Under the pieces are notes generated by a model. The model was not told the origin of the DNA, searched no databases, and worked only from the letters and a program-made list of their open reading frames with translations. From Pomphorhynchus laevis (Eukaryota; Acanthocephala; Palaeacanthocephala; Echinorhynchida; Pomphorhynchidae), in the NCBI GenBank assembly GCA_012934845.2, contig WNNJ02003383.1:1-64000 (forward strand): a DNA stretch of 64,000 nt, written 5' to 3'. The position numbers were made by a program, and so were the translations under genes. Below, piece by piece: positions 1-11,650 of the stretch (the stretch's first letter is position 1; the number at the start of each line of letters is the position of its first letter).

Positions 1-1480
1 GTCCTTATCAATTTTGTAGGTTCCTTGTGATATCATGAATCATCGTACGCGAGTATGTATGCGGTTGTAATGCGTTTTTATCATATGATATTATTAAATA
101 TGTTATTTAAAATTATCGTCTAAATATAATACAATTAAATATAATAATTATATAACAGATAATAAATTAATAGTAAAGGATAATTGTATAATTATTAATT
201 GATAATTTATTTAGGTGCTTTTTTATTATATGACAACTAACTACGCGTGATAATAAATAACGGGTAAATAAATAATAGATTTATTTGTAATATTTATTGT
301 AGCCTTTCGATTGTAAACTAAACTAAACAAAAATTTAAAAGTATACTATATTGTGAGATCACATTAAATTACGCATTAGTAATTTCTACGACATAACGAG
401 CATAGCTCAAAGTTTACACTATACGTATAAAAAGAGAAAAAATAAAAAATCAATCCAAATTCATAATAAAGCTTCATTCGAATAACTCAAGTAAAGTTAA
501 ACTGGAAATCTGTTCGTTCAAACGATTTTGGATTTACAATTCTTTGTTAAAATTGAGTCCGTCTAATTCGGCGCGAATGAGACAGGGAATAACCCAGGAA
601 AGTTCTAGTAGACAGAATAGTCATAAGTCCACACGAAACGTAATGTTTTTTGTGAAATGACTCCCACGTCAAGCACGTGTCTTGCAAATCGCGAAAATTA
701 CGCACGATGCATGCCCAGAGCACTAAGTATAGTCTTATACGGAACTATTAACAAATCTATGATTCTTGTTGCTCAACGTAGCACATTCTTAAAACGAGTA
801 CAATAATATAATTCTTCGATATTGGTAAAAACACGCGCAAGGTTTCCAAAAATAAACCACAAGCGATTTTGATGGGCATCCAACTTAACAAAATTCAAAG
901 AGATAAACTAATGATTGTTTATAGCATGAAATGCGAGCTCATCAAACGGATTCATCAAAAGCCTGTATATTATCATAGTTTTCTTTTGAAACCTATTTGC
1001 ACTTTCATATTCGAACCAATGTTTTCTCAATTGATTTAAGTCTACACCAGGAATGGGCAAGTTTGAGCATTTTAAGCAGCATATTTTAATCTTGTTATAA
1101 TATGAAGAGAATGATTAATTTATAAAATTTAAAAATTTTGTAAAACACAATTGGTCGATCTGTATATTAGCTTCAAATTCTAGCTGAGGGTCGATGAAAA
1201 TGCTCAGCAGACCGGATCCGGCCCGCTAATTGCCAATATACGGTCAACTCCTTACCGACCAGATTAACCATTCAGTACAGCTAGAAATTTCTCAGTATAT
1301 GAAACCTTCAATCTAATGAATTTCTGAATCCGCATTTTTTGAGATGGATGCATTCAAAGCATTCTTGTTGTGAGTCAAGGTGTATGAAAGTGGGTGTAAT
1401 TAAGAAATGATACCGTAGCTAGTTTATTATGCGTAATAAACTTGTAATATATATAGAGAGAGCAGACTTCTTTATTACTC
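1..1480. other. A+T-rich stretch, nothing recognised
   Basis: I see no coding sequence longer than noise, no recognisable RNA gene and no clear repeat ends. The composition is strongly A+T-rich, as in the right-hand part of the window. It may be host intergenic or intronic DNA, or transposon sequence too decayed to read. Confidence 0.4.
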
Positions 1481-1501
1481 CTAGATGAGCTAATGGTAGC
1501 C

Positions 1502-1549
1502 GGCAGCACTCATTAGTAGGGTGAACTACCATCAGTCGTTTCGGCTGCC
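1502..1549 (-). other. hammerhead-like module, copy 1
   Basis: On the minus strand a GGCAGC arm is followed by CGAAAC, then about 30 nt, then CTAATGAG and the complementary GCTGCC arm. CGAAAC and CTGATGAG are the conserved core strings of hammerhead ribozymes, which are known in Penelope-like elements. The order is circularly permuted relative to the textbook form. This copy has A for G in CTGATGAG. Two other copies (54446-54494 and 61945-61991) keep the pairing with different bases. I see no convincing stem I, so self-cleavage is unproven. Confidence 0.35.
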
Positions 1550-1654
1550 TTGTGATATATTAAAAAGGCATATCCGAGAATTTGCTTACGTGGTAGCATG
1601 GGCATTACCTCCATAAACTAACCATATGCATTCCGGGTCATCCACGACCTGGAC

Positions 1655-1745
1655 GAATCAAATCAGCTAACTGAGTCTACGTATTTAATATAATTATATT
1701 TTTAATAAGGAAAAATTGATTGATTTTAAATTACAAAGTTTACCC
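1655..1745 (-). repeat. A+T-rich Penelope-associated repeat, end fragment
   Basis: It begins on the plus strand with the motif aaatcagctaactgagtcta, which recurs (with small changes) near 16055, 41240, 45625, 48068, 48140, 58880 and 61640. In better copies this motif is the distal end of a 300-700 bp A+T-rich segment that follows the stop codon of a Penelope-like RT, so I give the strand of that RT. Here only the end is visible. The hammerhead-like module lies about 100 bp away in the same orientation. Confidence 0.55.
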
Positions 1746-2560
1746 TCAAGCGAGGCCCGGCTTTTAACACAATATTTTAGGATTTTCCGTTAGTAAGCTG
1801 ATGCGTCGTCGATTGTTACGGCGTGCAGATCGCACATACGTAGATGCGGATGTATCGAGACTGATTCCGATTTTGCATTGGAAATTCAGTATACACTCTT
1901 GATAAATCTTATTTGATTCGTATGCCTTATTTCTTGCAATCTGTTTCAGCACGTAGCCATTTTGGACAGCTATTCCGCCAATAGCTGCAAAAATCAATGG
2001 ATTAAAGCGAGCTCTGTCGAAACGTTCGATTCACTCACCATATTTCGCGTACTTTCTATGTGCGGTATAAGAAATGTGAGTTTGGATTACCAACAGAATA
2101 CGAAGGAGTCAGGTGGTTAAAAACACACGCATCCATTAGGAATCGCTCGATTCGGTTTCTATATAATCGATAACACTTAATATCTAGTCGTGATAATTTC
2201 TCCTTATTCGTCGTTGATTTTTCAAATACTACACTTGAAAGTACTTTGGTAAGCAATTGATCTCGTGAGGCTGGAGGGCTAAGCTTTTTAGCTAAAATGT
2301 AATCAAGTCACATATAATGTTGTGACGTATTGATGGTAAAGCACTTACTTGACAAGAATGTGTGTGCGATATTTTAAAGTTATTATGACAAAGACACATT
2401 GACGGTGCATTTGGAGGTGTCCAACCATATCTTGCTGCTATAAAATCATAATGTTCATTCTAGACAAGGTAAGGCGACGATGTTCAAATGTTCTTACAGA
2501 CAGTCATGTTGACGCTTCCTGCATTGTCGCGTACAAGATTTATTGATGCAGATCATTGTA
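1746..2560. other. no recognised gene
   Basis: Two short minus-strand open frames (77 and 66 codons) occur here, but neither shows a recognisable motif and they lie next to decayed retroelement sequence. They could be remote parts of the unclassified RT element that follows, but I cannot show it. Confidence 0.35.
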
Positions 2561-2564
2561 AAGT

Positions 2565-3557
2565 TTTAAGGCATCTGATATATTTTAAAAGTAGTTGTCA
2601 CGCTCTGTTGATATCATCAAAGCCTTTACATGCTGTTTTGCCTTGATTTGAGTAACTGGAATATTTTCAGAAAGGATACTACACAAACGAATAGAATATT
2701 TTAATTCAAGCTCAAGATTATTGTCCGGTAGTAATATACCAAGTCCACCAAGTCGAAGGAATAATTGAATAACGTCAATATGAAATTGAGGGAGTTGAAT
2801 TTCGGGCAATGACGTATTAACTTCACTGACAATGAAATTTGAAAGTGCTCTGAACTGGGTATCTTTAATTGGGCACGTTCGTTGAACAAATCGTTATTTA
2901 AATTGAAAGGATTGTGTAAATACTATGTGAGCAAAACAAGAATTTTCATTTTATACTAAAATAAGATTTTTAAGGCTTTTTTCCACTCATCTACCTTTCT
3001 TATCAGAAACTGAGACAAATAATTCGGTACCAATTGCTGCTCCTAGAACCTTTATTTACTCAGAAATTATTTGCAACTTATTATGTTCAAATAACTAATG
3101 CGTAATAATCCTCATTATCTTTGTATGCTGAAATTTGACATTTCTCTTCGCTTAGGAAGCCGTATTTTGAACCGATGACCAGTATACAGGACTAAATGTC
3201 TAGGAGTTCACGAGGATTACCGACAATATGCACATCATCCGCATATAATCTATGCGTTGCTTTAGGAAAACGATCCTTCAATGTCTTTATAATTAGTGAT
3301 GACGCTACCGCATATGTTATCATAGCTAAGGGATTGCCTTGAGTGAACCCTTCCATCGATAGGATTGTATCATCGTCTACTGATAGTATAGTTGAGCTCG
3401 AACATATGTTGCGTAGAATTACTGAAAATGATGGGCATATTTTGTCGACATTTTAAACACTACTGGTATATTAGCGGTATTAAACGCATTTAATGCATCC
3501 AATTGAAGAATACAGTTTTCTGGATTTTCATTGTACATATTTTTGATTGAATGTAAT
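2565..3557 (-). mobile_element. unclassified RT element (TQG-PLAM group), fragment
   Basis: Reading the minus strand from about 3557 downward, there is an RT palm-like DALNAFN segment (motif A), then EGFTQGNPLAM (motif B position), then LYADDVHIVG (motif C), and near 2740 the string FLRLGGLGILLP. The same order of motifs occurs in the copies at 22920-23780 and 29400-30540. RTs of this kind are familiar to me from many invertebrate genomes, but I cannot assign a named clade. It is broken. A LINE (3558-5375) sits exactly where the RT reading would continue upstream. Confidence 0.6.
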
Positions 3558-5375
3558 AATAAGGATTTTCTTAAAAAGATAGTATAACAGTTAAATAGGC
3601 AGCTAAAAAGAAACAGCAAAACACAAAACATGTCAGAAATCTTCTATTATAAAATCTGTTTGGTCCTCCATCCTTAAGGGCCTCAGGTCCAGTGGGATCT
3701 GAGCCCCACAGCCAATCCAACACGCCGCCATTCGACTGAACCACCCGGGATCTTTCACACCCCGAAGAGTCCAATCGAGGCGGACTATGCTGGGTAAACG
3801 AGATGCGAACAGCTTGAGAAACATAGCCGCTATCCGTAATCCTATCCAGGAAGTCACGGTTTTTGTGAATCTCACATGGACGGATATAGACATTGGCCAG
3901 ACCGAGGCGTTTACCGTTCTTACAGAGTGAAACTACTAAACAAGAAAGGGCTGGACAAGAATAGTTGAGTAGAAGGGAAGATCTTAAGGAGCATTTAACT
4001 AGGGTTAAAAGACCTTGAGATGAAGAAGAGTGAGGTGAGGTTATGTACGGAGTATAGTGGGAACAAATGTGCTTAGGGAGGAATCGAGTAATGTCTTGGG
4101 AAGACGGATAGACCGCGTCTCCTGAAGGACTATAACATTTGCATCTCTACCAGATAGAAGCCTAAGGGCAGAAGGTCCTCCCGAATTCCACTGATGGATA
4201 TTCAGTGAAAAAGACTCCCGAGTACTCTGCATTGTGTTAGGCTAGCTGTGTGGGATTGCCTCATCCCTAGACAGAGCCAGGGGCAGAAAGTTTGTCCTTC
4301 CTGACACCAACTCCTTCCTGGGCAAGCACTTGCCCAGGGGCAGTATCTTCATTTCTCGTGATGGAGGCCTTTCCGGACTTGGACTTGAGCAGTTTGCCAA
4401 CCTTCAATGGAGGCACGGTGTAGGCCGAAGCCCCCGTTTCTTTGATTCTTGAATCGTTGAAGGAAGGAACGTAGGAGTTGAATATAACAGAGCAAAATGA
4501 CTTGTGAGCAGCTGCTCCATTTGTCTCAATATAGATTGTTTTTGAGCGTCGAGAAGATGTATGATGTCCTTGTCTGACATTCTACCGCTGGTATCTGCAT
4601 AGCTGCCAGGAGTTTTTATTGTCGGTGAATTACAGAATTTTATCCGATAGGCCTTAAAGGCCTCACACCTCCTAGACCAGGATGGATGCGGACCATTACA
4701 GTGTTACACACCGCGGGGTAGAGGAACACTGACCCCCGATGTCTATACATTTTTTGGAAGAGCAAAATCCACAAATCTTCTCTTCCTTGCACATTGAGGC
4801 CCAGTGCCCTCATCCATGACAGAGATTGCAGTGGGGGAACGTAAAGTCATCGTTAGAGTGGAGAAGAAATTTTAAATTAAAACCCATGAATGAGTTACAT
4901 GATGTTTTAGACAATATCTCGGCAATGTCGGTGGGCGCCGAGACAAAACCAATAGGAATAGATTGCCCATTCTTCTCCTTAACGGGGCGAAATTGGATAC
5001 TTTAAAGTATAATTGAAGAGCGTTAATGTCTGTTTGCTCCAGGTGTGGAGGAAGATTAGTTATTTTCAATGTAGCCATGATGGGCTTAGACGTTAGGCTA
5101 CCAAACTTGGTGAGATTTTGATCAAAGAATTCTTTGTATGCATTTGCCAACTCTGAGATGGCAAATGAAATTTTGATCTCCGTTTCGTAATACCTAACCG
5201 AGTCAAACAGTATTCTGTTACGGAACTGTTCTGCAAAACTACGCGAGAAAAAATTGTATAATTTGTGCCTTTCTATAGGCTCTGAGAGTTTTATAATTAT
5301 GAGATTTCTCAGCTTGGGTATGGGGGAAGTACCCCCTTACCATCGTAATCATAGGATAACAAAGCACTCACCTTT
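3558..5375 (-). mobile_element. main LINE family copy A, internally deleted
   Basis: The 3' end lies at about 3558, with the family tail (aagaaaatccttatta on the minus strand). The last part of ORF2 (SRLPSIVRLDWTLRGVKDP) joins near 3838 directly to the APE-type endonuclease domain. So most of ORF2, including the whole RT, is missing. Endonuclease residues QWNSGG and VLQETRS are readable at about 4100-4220. ORF1 sequence with decayed zinc-knuckle cysteines covers about 4270-5340. The copy is inserted within the unclassified RT element, so it is younger than that element. Confidence 0.75.
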
Positions 5376-5665
5376 GGTGTAGATACAGTCAGTATTGCAT
5401 ATTTGATTCTAAAGTTTTGACCTAAACACAATTATTGGTTCCTTGATATCACTTTTCGTTCTAGTGGTATCAAGCGGCTGACCTTAATTGCTTTAAGGGT
5501 ATGTTCATTGAGTGATTTAGTTTCAATTAGTATTGTAAATCGGGCTATAAAAGAAACTAGTTTATTTGGACTTTTTCCAAACGCAATTAACATTGAGTGT
5601 CATTGCAATACACCAACAGGGTGTATATCTAGAAATAAATATATATATTTATAAATAAATATATC
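5376..5665. other. short spacer, nothing recognised
   Basis: A+T-rich sequence between LINE copy A and a Penelope-like RT fragment. It contains a small imperfect repeat (tatatctagaaataaatata twice near 5620-5680). No gene is visible. Confidence 0.3.
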
Positions 5666-6155
5666 TAGAAATATCATTTAAACAAGTAAAAGGTGTTCCA
5701 ACGGGTGGTAATAGTAGCCCAATTATAGCTGACTTGTTTTTAAGCTTTATAGAATATGAATTTGTTCATAACTGTGTAAAAACTAAATCTAAATTATATA
5801 AATATATGAAATATATGTTTCGATACATTGATGATATATGTGTATTTAATTCTAATAATTTTTATTCAATTAGTGAACAAATTTATCCAGAAAGCCTTAT
5901 TCTTAACAAAACCAATATTAATGATAAAGAAGGTGTATATCTAGATATGAACATTAAATTAACATCAATTAAAACTACTTTTAATTTATATCGTAAAGAT
6001 GACATATTTAAATTTACAAGAAACATATTTTTGCATGAGCATTCATGCATACCATATAATATAAAATATAATACATTAAATAATGAAATTTTAAGAATTG
6101 CAACAATATGTAATGATATTGGCTTTCTTCAAAATCATTTAAGCACTTTATGATC
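5666..6155 (+). mobile_element. Penelope-like RT fragment, copy 1
   Basis: An open frame of 139 codons (5734-6153), preceded in frame by GVPTGGNSSPIIADLF, carries the RT signature RYIDDICVFN and the following YPESLILNKTN segment. In animal elements of this kind a leucine- and asparagine-rich thumb follows, as it does here. The fragment stops at about 6150 without a terminal domain. Copies at 15050-15375 (plus) and 53281-53562 (minus) overlap its C-terminal part almost residue for residue, so this family was recently active. I place it near the Penelope-like elements without a GIY-YIG nuclease. That placement is tentative. Confidence 0.6.
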
Positions 6156-6539
6156 CCGTTGATCATTGAGTTTTCTTGCTTGCCTTTTTGATATCAGTCT
6201 CGGATATATTGAGACGTTGTAATCCAGGAACAGCCGCATTACAATCAAATGTGTTTGGAGAATAATCGACTCTTCAGTGGGCCTACTTGCGGAGTGTAAT
6301 TTATTAGTTTTTTTTCTTGACACTAGTTTCATCAACATTGTCATTCACATGTAAAATTCTTCCGAATTCTAGTGAATCTTCCAATATTTTCATGGTTGTA
6401 CTAGTTTTACCGTTACTCAGTAATTGTTAGAAACACGAATCCAATTCGATTGATTGCGCGAGTTTACATGTTTGAATTTATTTTCCTCTCGTAGAGTAGC
6501 CGATTCGCGCAATAATTCAGTGCTTTTATTTTCTTGCCA
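6156..6539. other. no recognised gene
   Basis: Sequence between the Penelope-like fragment and LINE copy B. One 69-codon minus-strand frame shows no motif. I see nothing I can support. Confidence 0.3.
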
Positions 6540-6672
6540 AAGAATAAGTAAATAAGTAAGGGTTTTATTAATAACTATATAACTGATAAAAACTTAAGAA
6601 ACAAAAACATGCAAAAGACAACTTTAAATAGAAGCTGTTCACGACGTGTATTTTGAAATCTTCAACTTATAT

Positions 6673-9131
6673 TCACGGCCTCAGGTCCAGAGGGATCTGA
6701 GCCCCTCGGCCGCACCAGCGCGCCGCCCTCTGACTGAACAATTCGGGGTCTCTCACACACCTAATAGTCCAGTCAAGGCGGACTATGGTTGGTAATCTCG
6801 ATATGAGGAGCTTGAGAAACCTTAGTCTTTGTTCTGGGGGACGTCCTCGTGAGAAAAAGATTAATCCCGAGATAGCCCAAGTACCCCAGAGGCGCACTTG
6901 GGTTATCTCATTCAATGACAGATGCTGGGCCCGTTTCAGAGCCTACCTAGCTTTCTTCATGATACGTTTAAGTCTATCCAGGTCAGCTTTCGCTGACCAA
7001 TTCACCGTAACGGTGAACCCCAGATATTTTACTCGACTCGTGAAGATGGGGAGTGGTTGATGCTGCAAAATGGAGGAGAGTGCAGAGAGTACTAGTCTCT
7101 TAAGTTTCTTTTTGGTGGCAGGAACGCCATGAAAGACTACCACCCGCGATTTAGAGGAGTTTATAATAAAATTGGATGGGGCAACTGATCTTTTAATCTT
7201 AAAAAGAAACGGCTGATGTCAGAGATTACATCTTTGCACCTGCGTCCAGAGAACAAGGCTGTGGTATCATCAGCATATACCACTAGATGTTGATCACGTT
7301 TAAAATTCTTGAATAGAACAATGGATGCAGCAAGATATAAGATAGGAGAAAGTGGGGATCCTTGAGGTACACCCGTAATAGGGTAGAACTGACGCGCATC
7401 AGGGTCGTCTTCATAGTAGAACCGCTTGGTGTACAGCAATATCTCCACCCTGTTAACAATTCTCGCAGGCAACCCGAGGGACCTGAGAGAGGAGATAACG
7501 AAGGGAATGGAGATCCGGTCAAATGCAGCTGAAAAATCAAGAAAAACAGCCACAGCAAGCTGATGACTATTATCCTGACAAAACTGATGCACTTCACCAA
7601 TTGCTGAATGGACCGAGCGCCCTTTGACAAACCCATGAAAACTCGGTGGGATCAAATTACGCCTACATAAATGAACGCGGATTCTACGCGCAAGCGCTTT
7701 CTCGTAGATGGATATGAGGGCGTTTTGAATCGAGATGGGCCGCTGATCTTTAGGACAAGTGATTAATCTCTTTTTAGGTAAAAAAAACTCGACGGCTGAT
7801 GTTGATGTCCGCTATGTCAGACGGGGAGGCTAATAGCATTGTGATGGCGACCTCCTTTCTCTGACTGTATGTCAAAAGCTGACAGACACGAGTGGTGAGT
7901 GGCGCGTGGGATTTGGAGGTGCCCGGGAGTGGTCCCCAGGAGTTAAGGATATCTATAACAGATAAGTCCCTACTCCTGAAGTCACACCAAGGCGGGATTG
8001 GTTGGGGAGATTGAGTGGCTCCATAATTATGTAAGGAAAGTGACTCCTCTAAAACTTTGTCAAGGCCTATGCTACCAATCCAAACCAAGGATCTATCCTT
8101 CCAGCAAACAAACTTCTCCTTCTTGAATATCTTCCAGAAGGAAGCCTGAGAAGGGTTAAGGCGAGCAATGCTTGCCCTATCCCTGCTCAGCTGGAGCCTA
8201 TATCTAGAGCTCCAATATTCATTCGAGAGGATATGTCTGGCGGAAACAGAGAGATTGGGAAGGTGTAACATTTTAGCTAGGACCTTGAGCTTTGTTGGAG
8301 TAGGATTGTATATTCGACCTTTATAGGTAGTCGAAAGGATCGCGGTAGCTTGCGATGAGAGGTAGGAATTAAATTCGGTCAAACTCTCAATTCCAATTCT
8401 GGGGAAGAGTTGGATAGCTGCCTGAAAGAAGGCCACTCTAATAGGGTCAAAATGAAACCTTCTTCTAAGCAACGTATCGTCCTCTAGCCTCCAGCGAATT
8501 AGGTCATGAGAGGTGGTCTGTTGTTGACGCGACTGCTTGGTGCAAATGGGTTTCAACAACCACATCTTATGTAGCAGTAATATGTCGAGGAGAGAATTTG
8601 TTGTAGAGCAATGAAAGGTTGGGGAAGGTGGTTAATGAATAAGATAGTCGATCCTTGCTCTTCGGAGTGCTGCATTAATCCAACGACCAGTTCTGTCGTT
8701 GAAGTCACCAAGTAACATGTCATAACCGCTCCCTAATATTCGATCCAGGAGGTCACGGTTCTTGTGAATTTCTCCTGGCCGAATATAGACATTGGCTATG
8801 CTTATACGCTTACCGTTCTTACAAAGTGATATAGCTAAACAAGATAGGGCTGGACATGAGTAGTTTAATAGGAGGAATGATCTTAAGGAGCTTTTCACTA
8901 GGGTTAAAAGACCTTGAGATGAAGAGGAGTGAGGGGTGTTATGTAAGGAGTAATGTAGGTGTAGATGTGCTTAGGGATAAATCGAGTAATATCCTGGGGG
9001 AGACGGATAGACCGCGTCTCCTGAAGGACTATAACATCTGCATCTCTACCAGATAGAAGGCTAAGGGCGGAAGCACCTCCCGAATTCCACTGAAGGATAT
9101 TCAGTGAAAAAGGCCCTTGATTACTTCCCAT
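6673..9131 (-). pseudogene. ORF2 of LINE copy B: endonuclease and RT
   Basis: ORF2 would make the enzyme for target-primed reverse transcription. The N-terminal APE-type endonuclease begins FSLNILQWNSGGAS, with VLQETRS and a LLGDFNDR motif near 8690. The RT region (7161-7655) has FLDFSAAFDR (motif A), GVPQGSPLSP (motif B) and VYADDTTAL (motif C), so the catalytic aspartates are present. The C-terminal part ends with a conserved GAQIPLDLRP. At least five frame changes or stops divide it (breaks near 6930, 7150, 7660-7770, 8570-8630 and 8900), so it is not translatable. Sequence is close to copy C throughout. Confidence 0.85.
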
Positions 9132-9165
9132 TGCGTAAGTGTTACCGAAGTGGGACGCCCTCCAC

Positions 9166-10296
9166 CTAGTCGCAACTAGAGGCGGAAAGGTCGCCTTTAC
9201 CGCTTCCCGTCACGACAAATGGAGTCGCTTGCCCACGGGCGATATCTTCATTTCCCTCGTTAGCCATAGCCCAGATCGAATCCTTCCGAGCAAGCTTCAG
9301 AGCAGCTATGCTCAGCGCTGACCCGTTTCGTTTCTTAGATTTTGGTGGCTTCTTAATATTGTTAGTCTTCCCAGAAGGAGGAGAACGGAAGGATTCCGCT
9401 AATTGACCCACCAATTTTTGGACCAATTTTTCAAGTTGAATCATTGATGCCTGATGCTGCATTTCAATAAGTTTAAGAATTTCCGTATCCGGCATCCTGT
9501 CGTCTTTCTTGTTAGACGAGACAGCTTCCACGAAGCTAGTCGGTTTTGCTGTCACACCCCTGTGTCTCTTTTGGTACGCTTTAAAGATTTTACACTTTTT
9601 TGACCATGCGGGGTGCTCACCACCGCAGTTTGCGCAAAATGGCTTACTTTCGCACTTCTCAGGATGTATAGCAGTTGTACCACACACGCCTGCTTTATGG
9701 GGTATAATTTGTAAATCTCAAATTATACCCCATAAAAGGATTGCATGTCGAAATCGATAGTTTTAGAGCTTCATCAACCGGGGCATTGCAGAACGCCACG
9801 GGAATGGGGAAGCCTTTAATCCCTTTTATAAAGCGCACGTTAGAGATTTTGTAATCAGTTTCTAGGGCTGATATATCTTGTTCTGAAATGTATGTGGGCA
9901 TGTTATTTATCTTTATTGTTGCCAGGATTGGTTTGGAAGCAATTATACCTTGTTCCGAATGCTCTTTTTTAAAGTAGTCGACGTACGACATTGCCAGATC
10001 AGGAGTGCAGAATGAGATTTTAATCTCAGATTCATAATATTTAATCGCATTGAACAATATCCTTTTTTTAAATCGATCGGCAAAGCCCCTTATAAAAACA
10101 TTGAACATGTTCTGCCTTTCCAGAGGCACCAAAAGTCTGATAATCACGAGGTTGGATAATTTTGGTACCGGGGGAGTTCCCCTTTCGAAATATATTCAAG
10201 AGAAGCTAAATCTCCACTTACCTCGTTTATTGCATTGGCAGGAAAATTAGTTTTCATTGAGTTCTTTGAACGCTCCGACATGCTAAATTTACTCAT
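9166..10296 (-). pseudogene. ORF1 of LINE copy B: nucleic-acid-binding protein
   Basis: The chosen start is the ATG complementary to 10294-10296, which begins MSKFSMSERSKNS and aligns with ERSKHS of copy C. The central part (9695-10147) matches copy C around the KISNFPS-like region. The knuckle CANCGGEHPAWSKKC survives, but the CX2CX4HX4C knuckle seen in copy C is missing. The deletion point coincides with a perfect 18-bp inverted repeat. ORF1 proteins of this supergroup bind the element RNA and form the RNP particle. Confidence 0.75.
9694..9736. repeat. perfect short palindrome at a LINE deletion point
   Basis: Arms of 18 bp (9694-9711 and 9719-9736) flank a 7-nt loop, with no mismatches. 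Neither the other LINE copies nor the reading frame explains it. It sits exactly where copy B lost part of ORF1, so a snap-back or template-switch event during synthesis is the simplest reading. Confidence 0.85.
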
Positions 10297-10392
10297 TTTT
10301 TCGAAAAATCGCAAAAGAATCTATCAGCGAACTATATTACAACGAATATTTTTTTAGCGAAAAACAATTTACTCTTTTTTTACGAAAAACTG

Positions 10393-11618
10393 ATGAAAAG
10401 TGAGTATACGACGGAGCGATCAAAGCATTCTACGTCGTCAAACAGAAACTTCAATATGGAACAAGGAACAAGTACAATTTCAGATTTAAATATTAATTCC
10501 GTCAACGAGGTAAGTGATTTGTTATGCCAATTTAAAGCTGACTCGGGAGTGCTTCCCCCCATTCCTAAATTATCAAACTTGTGCATAATAAATGCTCTGA
10601 AACCGATCGAAAGGCACAAATTATTTCCCACTTTCCTGAGAGAATTCGTGGGAAAATTTAATAATAGAATTTTATTCAATTCTGTTAAGACGCTTGAAAA
10701 TGCAATAAGAATTTCCTTCGCTAATGGCAGCGTTATGAAGGAGTATAATGAGTATTTTGCAAACAATTTAGCCCATCTGGGATCGATTACACTCAAACCT
10801 ATACAATGTTCCTTAAAAATTTCGAATTTTCCCTCTTTTTTGTCTGAAGATGATCTAACTATGTTACAAAAATCCTATTGCCTCCACTCTGTCAGGCAAG
10901 TTATAGGAAAGCTGGGAGACCCCCTCCCTGTAGCTTTCTGTAAGGCAGATATCGATAACGGATTGCTTCTGTCTAAGTCCGCTTCTAACCCTTTTTTAGG
11001 GTTCAACCTTCGCTTTACTTTAATTGAGGAAGACAATCTAACATATCCTCATTGTAATAATTGCCATGGATGGGGCCATTGGGGATCCTCCTGTGGTAAA
11101 ATAAAGACTTGCGGTGTTTGTGCCTCAGACGCATGTTCCAGTATGTGTAAGGGCGAGATATGCTCAGCTCCTCCCTCCTGCCTTAACTGCGGGGGTAAAC
11201 ACCCTGCTTGGTCCCGACGATGTAATCATTTCCGGGAATACCGACAGTTGTTTGCTAATAAACCCTTCTCTGCAGCTGCTCATCCGGTGGATCGAATGTC
11301 AAATTCTGATATAATTCTTCTTCTGGACAATACTAAAAAGACGTTAATGGCACAATTTCAAGCGATGTTGACTCCTCTGATCTCGGCACTCGTGGGGGCG
11401 GACTCTGCCCCAATTCCTGCTGAATGTAAACCCCCCCCCAATCCAAGAAGAGGGGGGCTTCCGCAAATAAAGTTCCACCGCTTAAAATTGGAAAGCTTCT
11501 TAATAACATGAACATGGTTGGCGCCTCACTGGGAAATGAAGATATTGCCCAGGGAGCTCTGGCCCTGGATGGGGCTAGTGGCAAGGGGGATAACTTCCTT
11601 GCACCTAGCTCTGTCTAG
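10393..11618 (+). pseudogene. ORF1 of LINE copy C, CCHC zinc-knuckle protein
   Basis: The frame is open for 372 codons from the first ATG. The zinc-knuckle block lies at about residues 218-280: CNNCHGWGHWGSSC (CX2CX4HX4C), then a CGVC cluster, then CLNCGGKHPAWSRRC, a pattern typical of ORF1 proteins in this supergroup. A run of nine C followed by a run of six G (about 11431-11456) shifts the frame. In the shifted frame the usual C-terminus, with NEDIAQG, continues to about 11618. Homopolymer slippage, or a sequencing error there, would explain this. Confidence 0.85.
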
Positions 11619-11650
11619 GCTGGCTGCTCCTGTCTAACTGATCTGTCACA

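Larger units (their letters stand above)
6540..10345 (-). mobile_element. main LINE family copy B, near full length
   Basis: This copy spans the family from its (TTTA)-like tail near 6540 to an ORF1 start near 10296 and a short 5' leader. ORF2 occupies about 6673-9131 and ORF1 about 9166-10296. It is head to head with copy C. ORF1 has lost the first zinc knuckles at the 18-bp palindrome at 9694-9736. ORF2 is split by several frame changes. The layout (CCHC ORF1, APE endonuclease plus RT without RNase H) fits the I/Jockey supergroup. I cannot fix the clade. Confidence 0.85.

Noticed and set aside
10200-10520. A conserved AACGAGGTAAGTG in ORF1 of LINE copies B and C, looking like a splice donor (with similar GGTGAGTG and GGTTAGTG in copies A and H)
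   Set aside because: The string encodes a conserved Glu/Lys-Val-Ser tripeptide, so codon conservation explains it. No matching acceptor or spliced form is evident.
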